Of a stretch of DNA of 64,000 bases, positions 39,310-48,442 are shown piece after piece. A program made the position numbers and the translations under genes. Under the pieces are notes generated by a model. That model did not search any database, was not told where the DNA came from, and saw nothing but the letters and a program-made list of their open reading frames with translations. Positions within the stretch are counted from its first letter, which is position 1. Each line of letters opens with the position of its first letter. The stretch comes from Bacteroidia bacterium (GTDB taxonomy: Bacteria; Bacteroidota; Bacteroidia; Cytophagales; Flammeovirgaceae), in NCBI GenBank assembly GCA_030425505.1, contig JAUIAB010000002.1, forward strand, positions 186,001 to 250,000, in the 5' to 3' direction.

Positions 39310-42300
39310 ATGAAAAAAATAATACCATACCTATTTCTTATATTCTTTGCCCTAGCATGGAGTGCATCTTTAGCACAGGATAATGATTGGGATGTTCCCA
39401 TTCCGAATAACGATATATGCCAAAGAGTACATATTGAGCTACTTCCAGTAGATCGCAATAACTTATGTATGACAGGGGGACGCATAGAACTCAATGCACT
39501 ATTTTTTTGGGATAGAAGACAAAATGATCTTGCTCCATTTGGACCTGTTGTTTTTTGGAAAAAAGATGGTCAAATAAAAGAAGTAAAAAGAATCCAATTT
39601 ATACAAAGAGATGAAAGAGGGATAGAAATGCCGCTATATGTGGCTGAAGCAAAACTCACCATAGATGAGCCAGGTACCTACACCTGTGACCTGGGAGATA
39701 ATGCCTTTGGGTGTCGAATAGAAAGCAATCCAGTAAGAATAATAGAAGAATTCAATGCTCCCAGATTGACGAAATCTTCTACTTTCCTCTGTGAAGAAAA
39801 TGGAAGAGTAACCATTACGGCCAATAATATAACTCCTGGCTCAGGTATAGCATGGAAAAAAAACGGAAGGTTAATTGCTGGTCAAAACAATGCTACCATT
39901 ACAGTAGAAGAGATAGGGACCTACACTTGCGAAGTACTCTCGGTTGGTTGCGGTCTAAAAAGTTCCTCTACCACTATCCGACAATCTGCAACACTTTCTA
40001 TTAGATCATTAGACATACTACAAAATGGCAATCCAACTGATCAAAAAACATTTTGCTCAGGCACCAACATTACCCTAAGGGCAGATGTCACTAGTAACCT
40101 TCTTTTCCCAAGTCCTTCCTTTCAGTTCAAATGGTACAAAGATGGCAACTTCTTGCGCACTACAGGAACCCCTGAGCTGCCTGGAATAGCGCAAAGCGGG
40201 CGCTATCAGATAAAAGCACAATACAGAGATTGTGTAGAAATGCCTGGGCCTACGGCAACAGTAAACTTTATACCAAGAGTCAATGAAGTAAACATACTGG
40301 CAAACTACTCAGAAGATAGAACTAGAGTAACCTTGAGCTCAAGTGTTCAAAGAGAAAGCTTAACCTACCGTTGGAGAAGAAATGGGGTTAATCTCAACCG
40401 AAACCAGCCCGAAATAATCGTAGAAGAAGGAGGAAACTATGAGCTACAAATAAGTGCAGGCGAATGTGGAACTGCGATAGCTAACTACAACGCTAACCTT
40501 ACTCCTCAAAATACCACCGTTCAAATCATAGTCAATGGTAATACAAACTTTTGTGAAGGAGAAAACAACTCTACAAACCTACGACTCCAACTTAGCGAAG
40601 GCGGAGCTTGGGATCAACGACAAGACAGATACATTTCATGGTACAAAAATGGAGCATTTCAGCCTCAGCTGGAGGATAGAAGAGATATAACCCTACGCCA
40701 AGCAGATGAAAGTGGATTGTATTCTGCCAGAGTAAACGTATTACCAGGCAGATGGATAGCCACAGACAACCAGGTGAGTATCAATATCTCTCCCTCTCTG
40801 CCAGACAGAATAGAGCTGCAATATCCTGCTGGAGGAAACATCCTCTGTAGAGGAGAGAGAGTTACCTTCTCCACCAACCTTAGAGGAAAATATACCTATA
40901 CCTGGTGCAATGAAAATACAGGAGAGTGTTTTGCAGGATCAGAGTCCTTCACCACAGGAACGGCTGGGGCATACTACCTGAGAGTAGCTTCCGTCAACCA
41001 GTGTGGAGAAACAAGATCCAATACCGTTCAGGTGAGCCTTTTGCCGACTCCTACAGGAACCATAAGCGCAGAAAACCACAGAATATGCCCAGGACAGACT
41101 ACGACTCTTAAAGTAAACCTTTTAAGCACCGATCACTACGTATGGATATTGCCAGATGGAAGAAGAATAGCCGATCAACGAGTGATAGAAAATGCAGGTG
41201 CTGGAACCTACAGAGTAATTGCCTATGCAGACCCAGATGAAAATTGTTCCAGAACGATTACTAAAACAATTGGAAGACCTACCGTAAAAATAAGTCCAAG
41301 CCAAGAAGATGACTTAAACATATGCGAGGGAGAAAGAGTAACCTTGCGAGCTTTAGCGGGAAGCAATGGAGTCCAATACGAATGGCGCAGAGAAGAAGAT
41401 AATCAAATAGTGGGAAGAGATTTACTGCTAAATGTCACAGAGACAGGAACCTACGAAGTCACGGCAACCTTTGTAGAAGGCTGCACCGCTACCAATAGCG
41501 TAAGGGTTACCGTACATACTCTGGATATTCCTACCATTACCACCCTAGAACCTGGCACTGCCCTTTACGAAGGAGAAAAAATAGTTCTTTTAGGAGAACA
41601 TCTACAGTTAGAAGAACTAAACCTAACATGGCTAAAAAAGATAAGTGAGGAAGAATACGAAGAACTCTCCAGCGAAGCAGAAATAGAAATCGAAGAACCA
41701 GGAAGTTATTTTTTAACCGTAGAAAACGAATTTGGATGTCAGAAAACATCCGAAGAACTGGAAGTAACAGAAGGAGGGGAAATAAATTACGCTTTAAACT
41801 GGACAGAGACGACTACCTTCCACGACTTAGGCAATGGCAGAAGAAAAACAATATCCTCTTCACGATCCTACTTTGACTTAAAAGGAGGATTGCTGCAGAG
41901 TCAGTCAAAAAGCCAGACAGATACGGTATTGCTACTAAGCCAACCCATATACGATGCCAAAGGAAGAGCTATAGCGCAAACCCTTCCGGCACCCTTAGAA
42001 ACAGAGGGAAATGCATTTAAATACAACCGATACTTCGTCCTCAATGAAGACAGCCTTCGTTTTGGTCACCAACACATAGCAGAGGGAGTAGGGAATTACC
42101 CCAATACATTGGGAGGCTACTACAATGGAAGCGCCGAAAACGGAAAAATAGCCTCTACAAACTTGCCATATAACCGAGTAGAATACTATGATGATGGCTT
42201 CGATGAGCAAAAAAGAAGCACGATGGCTGGAGAAGTGTTCCACAGAGACGATGTACAGGGCGATCAACATACCTACAGCAAAACGTTTCCTCTACTGCAA

Positions 42301-45300
42301 GAGCTAGATCAAGAATACCTGCACATTAGAAGAAATGAACTAAACCTCACAGACGAATTTCAGGATAATACCATGGCTTACCAAGGCATAAAAAACGTTT
42401 CCAGAGATGCCAATGGAAAAGAAGCAGTTACATTTAACGATAAAGATGGAAAGACACTAGCAACGGCTATCACAGAAGGTTCTGGAGAAAACCCTTACCA
42501 AGTTGCAGTAGAAGAAACCATAGGAACACCCCTATACTGGGTGAGTTTCCGATACAGTGTAGATGAGATAGCGCTACGAGACTATAGAAACTTCCTCTTT
42601 TTAGCTACAGAAGAGGGGGTAGAAAATGAAATACAAATATTCCGACGATTTCCTAACCAAAATTTTGAAAAAGTAGAGGAAAGAAAACTAAAGAGAGGAT
42701 TGATATTAGAAATAAGGGAAGAAGGAGACCCAGTGCAAATGGATATACAGATACGATCCGATAAGCCATTCGTTATGCGTTATCTGTTACGAATAGTACA
42801 AGGGGATCAGCTGCGAGGTATACCAGGTAATCCGTTGCAAGATGTACCTGACTTCCAGTACAGCGATCCAATAGTAGCAACCCACAATGGAGTACAACAG
42901 TACCGCACCTATACAGATTTCTATTTTCCTCAAAATCAAGATGTTACCATAGAAAGCCATCCAGATGCCAGATTGCCAAGGCCGCACCCTTTGGTTTTGA
43001 TGAGCTTACAAAAACTAGATCAGGCTAACCACAGGCAATACATTAGAGAAAAAGAAGAACGGTTCTTAAATTTAAATCGGCTGGGAAAAGGCTTTTACCG
43101 CCTTACCTTGGACATGGAAGAAAGTAATTGGAAAAACCTTCCTTACAAGGAAAATTACCACTACACTTCTGTCGATCTACGCTACAACACTTTTTATTAC
43201 GATCGTGCCTATTCTTTTTACGATAATAGGGGTAGGAAAATATGCGAAATAACCCCCAATGGAGTGCAGCAATACCGAAATGGCGTTCCATTCGCAGCCA
43301 TAGACAAAACCACCTACCACTACAATGCACTAGACCAACTCATCGCCCAGGACGAAACCGATGCAGGCAAATCCTACTTTATCTATAGAAAAGACGGGCA
43401 AATTCGCTTTTCTCAAAATGCAGAACAAAAGCTACATAATTACTTTTCCTATAGCGCCTACGACTATTTGGGCAGACTAATAGAGTCAGGAGAATATAGA
43501 GGAATGGATGTACAGTTTGAGCACCTACTACTCGGGGAAGAACAAGAAGAAAACCCTTGTCAGAACCAGGTTGAAATCATAGATGCCGATCTACAAAACC
43601 TATATCAGTCCGAAGATACTCTGAGCATTTCTCAAGCATTAGTACAAAGAAATACGCAAGCCATTGTGCGAGCAGGAGATCAAATACTATTGCGAGGAGG
43701 ATTTCAGGTGAAAAGCGGAGCATCCTTTCGAGCGACGGTAGGCGATTGCATAGAGGAGATAGGCAATACGCAAGATACAGAACTCATTGAAGCCACCGAC
43801 AAAATAGAAGATACCATAGCAGGACTTTCTAGTGGAAATACCTATGCCGTTACCCGCACCTACTACGACTACTTGCCAAACGGAATAAACGAATCTCCCA
43901 CGGGAGAGCAAGAATTTACCAGAGGAAAAATAGTCTATACCGAGCATCAAGCTTCTCCAAATGCGCCAGCAACGAGCAAAACCTGGTATAGCTACGATGA
44001 AAAAGGACAAATCCAATGGGTAAATTGGTATACAGAGGGTATGGGACATAAAAGTATTGCATACGAATACGACTGGCTGGGCAACGTAACCCTTGTAAAC
44101 TACCAACCCGATAATCCTACAGAGAACTACCTGCACCAGTACAGCTACGATGCAGACCAACGCCTACAAAAAGTAGAGACGAGAAGAGAGGGCGAAGAAT
44201 GGAAGCTCCAGGCTACCTATAGTTATTACACTACGGGAGGACTAAAAAGAGTAGAAATAGGAGAGGAGTCCCAAGGCATAGACTACGCCTACACCATCCA
44301 TGGATGGCTCAAAAAAATAAACGCCATCCACGATCAAGAAGATGAAAAAGAAGAATTCTTTCAGGATTTGTTTAGTTTAGAGTTAGATTATTTTGCTGGA
44401 GATTATAATGCAAACTCACACCAGTCGGCAATTGCTGGAAGACTAGAAGACAGATGGGCGCAATACAGTGGAAACATCAGCAGAATGTCTTGGAATAGCC
44501 AGAAGCCCTACCTTCAAGAGAGAGGAATTGCTTCCTCCTATAGATACACCTATGATGATAAGTACCAGCTTACCAATGCAGCGTTCTATCAACTAAATCC
44601 AAACAGAATACTAGAATCAAACAACGGATACAACCTCAATAATGTAAGCTTCGATAACAACGGAAACATAACGCACCTTTCCAGAGGTAGATCCTATGAC
44701 TTATCTAAAAAAGAAGAAATAGCTCTTCGAAACATGGACTACCACTACGAGGCAAATACAAACCAACTATTGAGCGCCGAAGGGTACAAAAACTACCGCT
44801 ACAATGCTATCGGGCAGATGATCTATGAAGAAAGCGATGACCCAGAAGTAGAAGACAGCAAATACTATCGCTACAACCCACACGGTCAGGTAGAGGCAGT
44901 ATATGATAGTGCAGAAAGCCTGATAGTCAGTTACTTATACGATGATAAAGGCTTTAGGATAAAAAAGGAAAACCACAAAACAGGAAACAAAACCTACTAT
45001 GCCAGAGACCTTTCGGGAAATATTACCGCGATCTACGAAGAAGGAGAAGAAGAAAGACAGACAATAAAAGAAATACCGATCTATGGATCAGGTAGACTGG
45101 GCTATGAACAAAAAAGAGATAGAGACTGGCGAACGGACTACGAACTAAAAGACCATCTAGGAAACGTCCATGTAGTCTTTACCTCCGTACTAACAGACAG
45201 CGTCTACTTTACCGACATGGAAGAAGAAAACGATATAGACTTCCAGCGAGTAGAAAGCTTAAGAGAAGAAATAGAAATCCCTCAGCCCAGGAGTGGAAGC

Positions 45301-46797
45301 CATGTAGCCAGGCTCAATGCGGCAGAGCAGCTGGAAGATGGCAGCAGCAGAGGAATAGGGCCAACACTACATCTTAGAGAAGTAAAAAAAGGAGAACGAT
45401 TGCAGCTAAGCATATGGCATTACGAAGAACCGGTACCGGCTCCCCCAGCAGCTCCTCAAAATGCAAACCTTTGGAATAACCTACAAGCACCCCTATTTGG
45501 AATAAGCCTTCAAGATAATAATGAGCTGGAAAGGAGGAAATGGCAGGGAATTCACCTAAATTTATTATCCGTAGTACCACTGCTAAAAAACAGCAGGCAA
45601 AGAAACGTGAGCAAAGCAAGAAACATATCGGCTAGAACAAGACCTGTTTTTATAGGGGGAGATATAGACCTAAGCCATTTGGTAGTGGAAAAATGGAGTG
45701 AGGAAGGGCAACTCATTGCTTCGGAGCAATATCCTTTAGAAGATCTTTCTCCTTTGGCAGAAGAGGGACAATGGGTAGAGACCACAGCAAGCTACGAAAT
45801 AGGAGAATGCGAGGGCTGTAGCATTAAGGCATATGTACAAACCGTAGCAGAGCGAGATCTACTCGTAGATGACTTTGAGATAGTACACGAAAGAGAACAA
45901 CTAAAAGTAGTTAACACCAAATCCTACTACCCCTTTGGCTCACTGCTAAGCTATGCAGAAGATAGTACCTTGTCTACTACAGCAAATAGCAGAAGAAATT
46001 ATCAAGGGAGCTTTGCAGAATGGGATGAGGAAAGTAGCAATTATCACTTTCAGCTTCGAAGTTATGATCCAATAATCGGTAGGTGGATGGCATCGGATCC
46101 TTACCGGCAGTTCTATTCTCCTTATGTAGGTATGGGGAATGATCCTGTTAATATGGTAGATCCAGATGGGGGAATAACAGATGATGTACATATAAATGGA
46201 AATAGTGTAACCATATTTGATACAGGAGATAGCTTTGATAGAATATTTGTAGATGGAGAGTTTACAGGATATTCAGGACAAGGAGTTGGAAAAATAGCTT
46301 TTCCAGAAGCGACAATCGTAAGTCGTTTTGGATTTAGTTATACCAATGCAATAGCACAGCAAAATATTCCGCTACCTACCTCTACATCCAACTCATTCAT
46401 TTTTGGGAATATATTTAAAGGAGCAAAAAAGGTAATAGAAGGAGCAGGAAAAGAAATCAATAATCAAAGGGCTATTAATAAATCATTAAACCCTTCTACT
46501 ATCCATGGAGATCCTTTAAAGGTTTCTAAAGGATTAAAGTTTATTGGAAAATTTGGAGGGCTAGTTTTTACAGCTTGGGGAATTTTAGATACAGAAGAAC
46601 AATATAGCTCTGGAAAGATTAATGGGTTTCAGAGAGGTTTAGAACATACGTCTAGTGGAATAGGAGCAATCCCTGTTATTGGTACAAGTTGGGGTGTAGG
46701 CTGGGAGTCTGGAAGAGCGATTACCAATATTCCTTCTTACCAAAAATGGAAGCAAAATACTTGGCTACCTTATAGAAGACGTATTTTAGGTTACTAA
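39310..46797 (+). CDS. Giant RHS toxin protein with Ig-like N-terminus and swapped C-terminus
   Basis: A 2495-residue protein with a signal peptide ending near SLAQ (residue 22). Residues 23-820 hold about nine Ig-like units (each with a variant of xxCEGxxVTLxA, xWxxNG and GxYxC). From about 823 a DUF6443-like segment starts the RHS region, followed by YD repeats (YDWLGNVTLVNYQPD, YNPHGQVEAVYDSAESL). LGNVHVVFT (1950-1958) lies exactly on the 27-bp junction. The RHS core end YDPIIGRWMASDPYRQF starts at Tyr2252, and DPDGG at 2284-2288 marks the start of a 207-residue tip rich in Gly and hydrophobic stretches (FIGKFGGLVFTAWGI, GIGAIPVIGTSWGVG). Everything after residue 1949 is encoded by the duplicated unit. 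The tip is probably a membrane-acting toxin, which is an inference. Confidence 0.85.
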   Translation: MKKIIPYLFLIFFALAWSASLAQDNDWDVPIPNNDICQRVHIELLPVDRNNLCMTGGRIELNALFFWDRRQNDLAPFGPVVFWKKDGQIKEVKRIQFIQRDERGIEMPLYVAEAKLTIDEPGTYTCDLGDNAFGCRIESNPVRIIEEFNAPRLTKSSTFLCEENGRVTITANNITPGSGIAWKKNGRLIAGQNNATITVEEIGTYTCEVLSVGCGLKSSSTTIRQSATLSIRSLDILQNGNPTDQKTFCSGTNITLRADVTSNLLFPSPSFQFKWYKDGNFLRTTGTPELPGIAQSGRYQIKAQYRDCVEMPGPTATVNFIPRVNEVNILANYSEDRTRVTLSSSVQRESLTYRWRRNGVNLNRNQPEIIVEEGGNYELQISAGECGTAIANYNANLTPQNTTVQIIVNGNTNFCEGENNSTNLRLQLSEGGAWDQRQDRYISWYKNGAFQPQLEDRRDITLRQADESGLYSARVNVLPGRWIATDNQVSINISPSLPDRIELQYPAGGNILCRGERVTFSTNLRGKYTYTWCNENTGECFAGSESFTTGTAGAYYLRVASVNQCGETRSNTVQVSLLPTPTGTISAENHRICPGQTTTLKVNLLSTDHYVWILPDGRRIADQRVIENAGAGTYRVIAYADPDENCSRTITKTIGRPTVKISPSQEDDLNICEGERVTLRALAGSNGVQYEWRREEDNQIVGRDLLLNVTETGTYEVTATFVEGCTATNSVRVTVHTLDIPTITTLEPGTALYEGEKIVLLGEHLQLEELNLTWLKKISEEEYEELSSEAEIEIEEPGSYFLTVENEFGCQKTSEELEVTEGGEINYALNWTETTTFHDLGNGRRKTISSSRSYFDLKGGLLQSQSKSQTDTVLLLSQPIYDAKGRAIAQTLPAPLETEGNAFKYNRYFVLNEDSLRFGHQHIAEGVGNYPNTLGGYYNGSAENGKIASTNLPYNRVEYYDDGFDEQKRSTMAGEVFHRDDVQGDQHTYSKTFPLLQELDQEYLHIRRNELNLTDEFQDNTMAYQGIKNVSRDANGKEAVTFNDKDGKTLATAITEGSGENPYQVAVEETIGTPLYWVSFRYSVDEIALRDYRNFLFLATEEGVENEIQIFRRFPNQNFEKVEERKLKRGLILEIREEGDPVQMDIQIRSDKPFVMRYLLRIVQGDQLRGIPGNPLQDVPDFQYSDPIVATHNGVQQYRTYTDFYFPQNQDVTIESHPDARLPRPHPLVLMSLQKLDQANHRQYIREKEERFLNLNRLGKGFYRLTLDMEESNWKNLPYKENYHYTSVDLRYNTFYYDRAYSFYDNRGRKICEITPNGVQQYRNGVPFAAIDKTTYHYNALDQLIAQDETDAGKSYFIYRKDGQIRFSQNAEQKLHNYFSYSAYDYLGRLIESGEYRGMDVQFEHLLLGEEQEENPCQNQVEIIDADLQNLYQSEDTLSISQALVQRNTQAIVRAGDQILLRGGFQVKSGASFRATVGDCIEEIGNTQDTELIEATDKIEDTIAGLSSGNTYAVTRTYYDYLPNGINESPTGEQEFTRGKIVYTEHQASPNAPATSKTWYSYDEKGQIQWVNWYTEGMGHKSIAYEYDWLGNVTLVNYQPDNPTENYLHQYSYDADQRLQKVETRREGEEWKLQATYSYYTTGGLKRVEIGEESQGIDYAYTIHGWLKKINAIHDQEDEKEEFFQDLFSLELDYFAGDYNANSHQSAIAGRLEDRWAQYSGNISRMSWNSQKPYLQERGIASSYRYTYDDKYQLTNAAFYQLNPNRILESNNGYNLNNVSFDNNGNITHLSRGRSYDLSKKEEIALRNMDYHYEANTNQLLSAEGYKNYRYNAIGQMIYEESDDPEVEDSKYYRYNPHGQVEAVYDSAESLIVSYLYDDKGFRIKKENHKTGNKTYYARDLSGNITAIYEEGEEERQTIKEIPIYGSGRLGYEQKRDRDWRTDYELKDHLGNVHVVFTSVLTDSVYFTDMEEENDIDFQRVESLREEIEIPQPRSGSHVARLNAAEQLEDGSSRGIGPTLHLREVKKGERLQLSIWHYEEPVPAPPAAPQNANLWNNLQAPLFGISLQDNNELERRKWQGIHLNLLSVVPLLKNSRQRNVSKARNISARTRPVFIGGDIDLSHLVVEKWSEEGQLIASEQYPLEDLSPLAEEGQWVETTASYEIGECEGCSIKAYVQTVAERDLLVDDFEIVHEREQLKVVNTKSYYPFGSLLSYAEDSTLSTTANSRRNYQGSFAEWDEESSNYHFQLRSYDPIIGRWMASDPYRQFYSPYVGMGNDPVNMVDPDGGITDDVHINGNSVTIFDTGDSFDRIFVDGEFTGYSGQGVGKIAFPEATIVSRFGFSYTNAIAQQNIPLPTSTSNSFIFGNIFKGAKKVIEGAGKEINNQRAINKSLNPSTIHGDPLKVSKGLKFIGKFGGLVFTAWGILDTEEQYSSGKINGFQRGLEHTSSGIGAIPVIGTSWGVGWESGRAITNIPSYQKWKQNTWLPYRRRILGY
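45157..45183 (+). repeat. 27-bp core, left junction (attL-like)
   Basis: The first of three identical 27-bp sequences beginning CTAGGAAACGTCC and ending GTCTTTACC. Here it is in frame in the RHS gene and encodes LGNVHVVFT. Arms GGAAACGTC and GTCTTTACC are imperfect inverted repeats (6 of 9 positions) around the 6-bp spacer CATGTA, a layout typical of tyrosine recombinase core sites. The left flank (GACCAT) is unique to this junction. Confidence 0.7.
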
Positions 46798-46824
46798 TCT
46801 TAAAGTAAAAACTTGATAAGAGGT

Positions 46825-47229
46825 ATGATTTCGTTGTTTAGTGTTATTTTTTCAAAGCTATACTTTTTTTGCATTAAGGTTTTCAAAGAGAAAGAATTTC
46901 CGCAGTATTTTGCTTCTGGCATTCTTTCAATCATAGTAGTATTAACTATAATTGTTTTGATAGATATTATATTATATCAAATTAATCCATCGGCAATAAA
47001 CTCTATATTTAAATACTACAAATATTTTTCTGTAGCTTCATTATTTTTTTTCTGGTGGTTTCTAGGCTATAAAAAAAAATACCTATTTCTTATGGAGAAT
47101 TATAAAAAAATGAGTTCTTCAAAAAGAAAAGTATTGACTTTTGTAAGTGTTATATACTTATGTTTATTAGCAGTCTCTTTTTTAGGAATGGGCGATATAA
47201 TGAGGGAATATAATTTAGAAAGTAGATAA
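46825..47229 (+). CDS. Small membrane protein, putative immunity to the RHS tip
   Basis: A protein of about 134 residues with three hydrophobic segments (about 30-55, 67-83 and 108-127) and lysine-rich loops (GYKKKYLFLMENYKK). I choose the ATG at 46825, preceded by AGAGG; the frame also opens with a TTG at 46813. It starts 27 bp after the RHS stop, the position where immunity genes follow polymorphic toxin tips. A membrane immunity protein would fit a toxin acting on membranes, but nothing in the sequence proves this. I do not recognise the family. Confidence 0.55.
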   Translation: MISLFSVIFSKLYFFCIKVFKEKEFPQYFASGILSIIVVLTIIVLIDIILYQINPSAINSIFKYYKYFSVASLFFFWWFLGYKKKYLFLMENYKKMSSSKRKVLTFVSVIYLCLLAVSFLGMGDIMREYNLESR

Positions 47230-47239
47230 TGAGAATAAT

Positions 47240-47491
47240 TTACAGATATACATTTTTTCTATGCCCTATGGTGATGACGTTAACAAGTAGGATATCATCT
47301 TCTATTTCATAAATGATTCGATAGTTGGCAACTTGGATACGAAAGGCATCGACTCCTTTCATTTTTTTATATCCGTTAGGTCTTGGGTTACTGGCAAGAT
47401 TGAGAATAGCCTTTTTAATATTAGAGAAATACGGTTCGGATACTTTAGCTAGCTTTTTTTGTGCCTTTCTTTCAATTTGAACTTTAAACAT
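47240..47491 (-). CDS. RelE/ParE-type toxin
   Basis: An 83-residue basic protein of the RelE/ParE superfamily: FKVQIERKAQKKLAKVSEPYF, NPRPNGYKKMKGVDAFRIQVANYRIIYEI and the C-terminal VITIGHRKNVY. These match RelE-like toxins that cleave mRNA at the ribosome, with Arg/Tyr/His residues in the C-terminal half. It overlaps the antitoxin gene by 8 bp and is last in the XRE-antitoxin-toxin operon. The module probably stabilises the element by addiction. The activity is inferred from the family. Confidence 0.85.
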   Translation of the reverse strand: MFKVQIERKAQKKLAKVSEPYFSNIKKAILNLASNPRPNGYKKMKGVDAFRIQVANYRIIYEIEDDILLVNVITIGHRKNVYL

Positions 47492-47696
47492 CGTTGTTAC
47501 TTCGCTTATCCTCTATTTCTTGAAAAGCCTTTTGAGCATCGACAAATTCCTGCTTACCTTTTTTAGCCTCTTTATAAAGGCGAATATCTTCAAAATCTTC
47601 GAGCTGTTCAATGATTTTATCGAACTCTTTTTGCAGTAGTACTACGAGGTTATTTCCGGTAGAATCTTTAATATATTGGGGATTTAGGGTTATCAT
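47484..47696 (-). CDS. RelB-like antitoxin
   Basis: A 70-residue acidic protein (ITLNPQYIKDSTGNNLVVLLQKEFDKIIEQLEDFEDIRLYKEAKKG, cut) ending in a charged tail. The YIKDSTGN...VVLL start and the C-terminal helix are typical of RelB/Phd-type antitoxins that repress their promoter and wrap the RelE toxin. It overlaps the RelE gene by 8 bp and lies 9 bp after the XRE gene, so all three are probably co-transcribed. Confidence 0.8.
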   Translation of the reverse strand: MITLNPQYIKDSTGNNLVVLLQKEFDKIIEQLEDFEDIRLYKEAKKGKQEFVDAQKAFQEIEDKRSNNDV

Positions 47697-47705
47697 AATA
47701 TTATC

Positions 47706-48038
47706 TTATTTAGAGTAAGCTACTTTATTTTTAAAATCACGTATTAAAGCGTCAAGTGTTACAAAAATGTAATCTTTATCCTTTTCATTTAGTTTAGAAA
47801 CTTCTTGTACTCTATCAAGCATATTAGAGTCAAGTTCCAGATCAATAGTTCCCGAGAGATAATCTAAAGATACTTCTAAAGCATTAGCAATTTTAGTAGC
47901 CATTTCAATGGACGGCTTTACTTCATCACGTTCATACCTTCCGTAAGCATCCCCATCAATTTTTAATAATTTACCCATTTGTGCTTGGGAAAACTTTTTC
48001 TTCTTTCTTATATGTGTACAACGCTCTCCAAAGGTCAT
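47706..48038 (-). CDS. XRE-family transcriptional regulator
   Basis: A 110-residue protein with an N-terminal helix-turn-helix (about 4-62: FGERCTHIRKKKKFSQAQMGKLLKIDGDAYGRYERDEVKPS, cut) of the XRE/Cro type and a short C-terminal dimerisation segment. It is divergent from the SymE-like gene across 155 bp that hold a symmetric operator-like site. It may therefore repress both its own operon with RelBE and the SymE-primase-recombinase side, as phage repressors do. That regulatory role is inferred from position. Confidence 0.82.
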   Translation of the reverse strand: MTFGERCTHIRKKKKFSQAQMGKLLKIDGDAYGRYERDEVKPSIEMATKIANALEVSLDYLSGTIDLELDSNMLDRVQEVSKLNEKDKDYIFVTLDALIRDFKNKVAYSK

Positions 48039-48107
48039 AAATGTAGGTATTCCTTTAAATATTAGTCTTATAACACAAAAATAGCCTAAATAAATGCAGT
48101 ATAAAAA

Positions 48108-48161
48108 CTACAAATGTTTGTTTTGTAAGGAAGATATTATAGTTTTACAACATATTTGTAG
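48108..48161. promoter_or_regulatory. Candidate operator between XRE and SymE-like genes
   Basis: CTACAAAT (48108-48115) and ATTTGTAG (48154-48161) form a perfect 8-bp inverted pair. Inside them TTGTAA (48123-48128) and TTACAA (48145-48150) form a second inverted pair. Nested symmetry in a divergent promoter region fits binding of a dimeric XRE repressor. Confidence 0.45.
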
Positions 48162-48193
48162 GAATTAAAACTTTTTTCAAAAAAATGTAAGAG

Positions 48194-48442
48194 ATGGTAA
48201 ATCGAGAGAGCAGGAGCTTAAAAATCTACAGTACACATAGAGATAGTAGGCGAGTACCCGAACTACGCTTGATAGGATTATGGATAGAGAAGTTAGGTTT
48301 TAGGATTGGAGAGCATGTACAGATTACCACAAGAGATCGCTTACTAATCATAGAAGCCTTAGAAGGAGAGGCAAAAGAAGAGAAAGACTATAAAGATGCA
48401 TTGAGAGAAGTAAAGCAAAACCTTAAACACCTGTCCAAATGA
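48194..48442 (+). CDS. SymE-like (AbrB-fold) protein
   Basis: An 82-residue protein whose core VPELRLIGLWIEKLGFRIGEHVQITTRDRLLII matches (shown in parts: LRLIGLWIEKLGF and HVQITTRDRLLII) the SymE family, AbrB-fold proteins first described as an SOS-induced toxin controlled by an antisense RNA. An acidic helical tail follows. Its stop overlaps the start of the primase-like gene by 4 bases (ATGA), so it is the first gene of the replication/integration operon. On mobile elements such proteins could act in DNA binding rather than as toxins. I could not identify an antisense RNA by eye. Confidence 0.72.
   Translation: MVNRESRSLKIYSTHRDSRRVPELRLIGLWIEKLGFRIGEHVQITTRDRLLIIEALEGEAKEEKDYKDALREVKQNLKHLSK

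Noticed and set aside
39114-39494. 126-codon - strand frame across the gap between the two RHS genes
   Set aside because: It overlaps the start of the second RHS gene and the hairpin element; its sequence is explained by both.
43687-44160. 157-codon open frame on the - strand inside the giant RHS gene
   Set aside because: It is antisense to a strongly conserved RHS coding region, is rich in Cys/Val/Ile as expected of a shadow frame, and has no recognisable domain.
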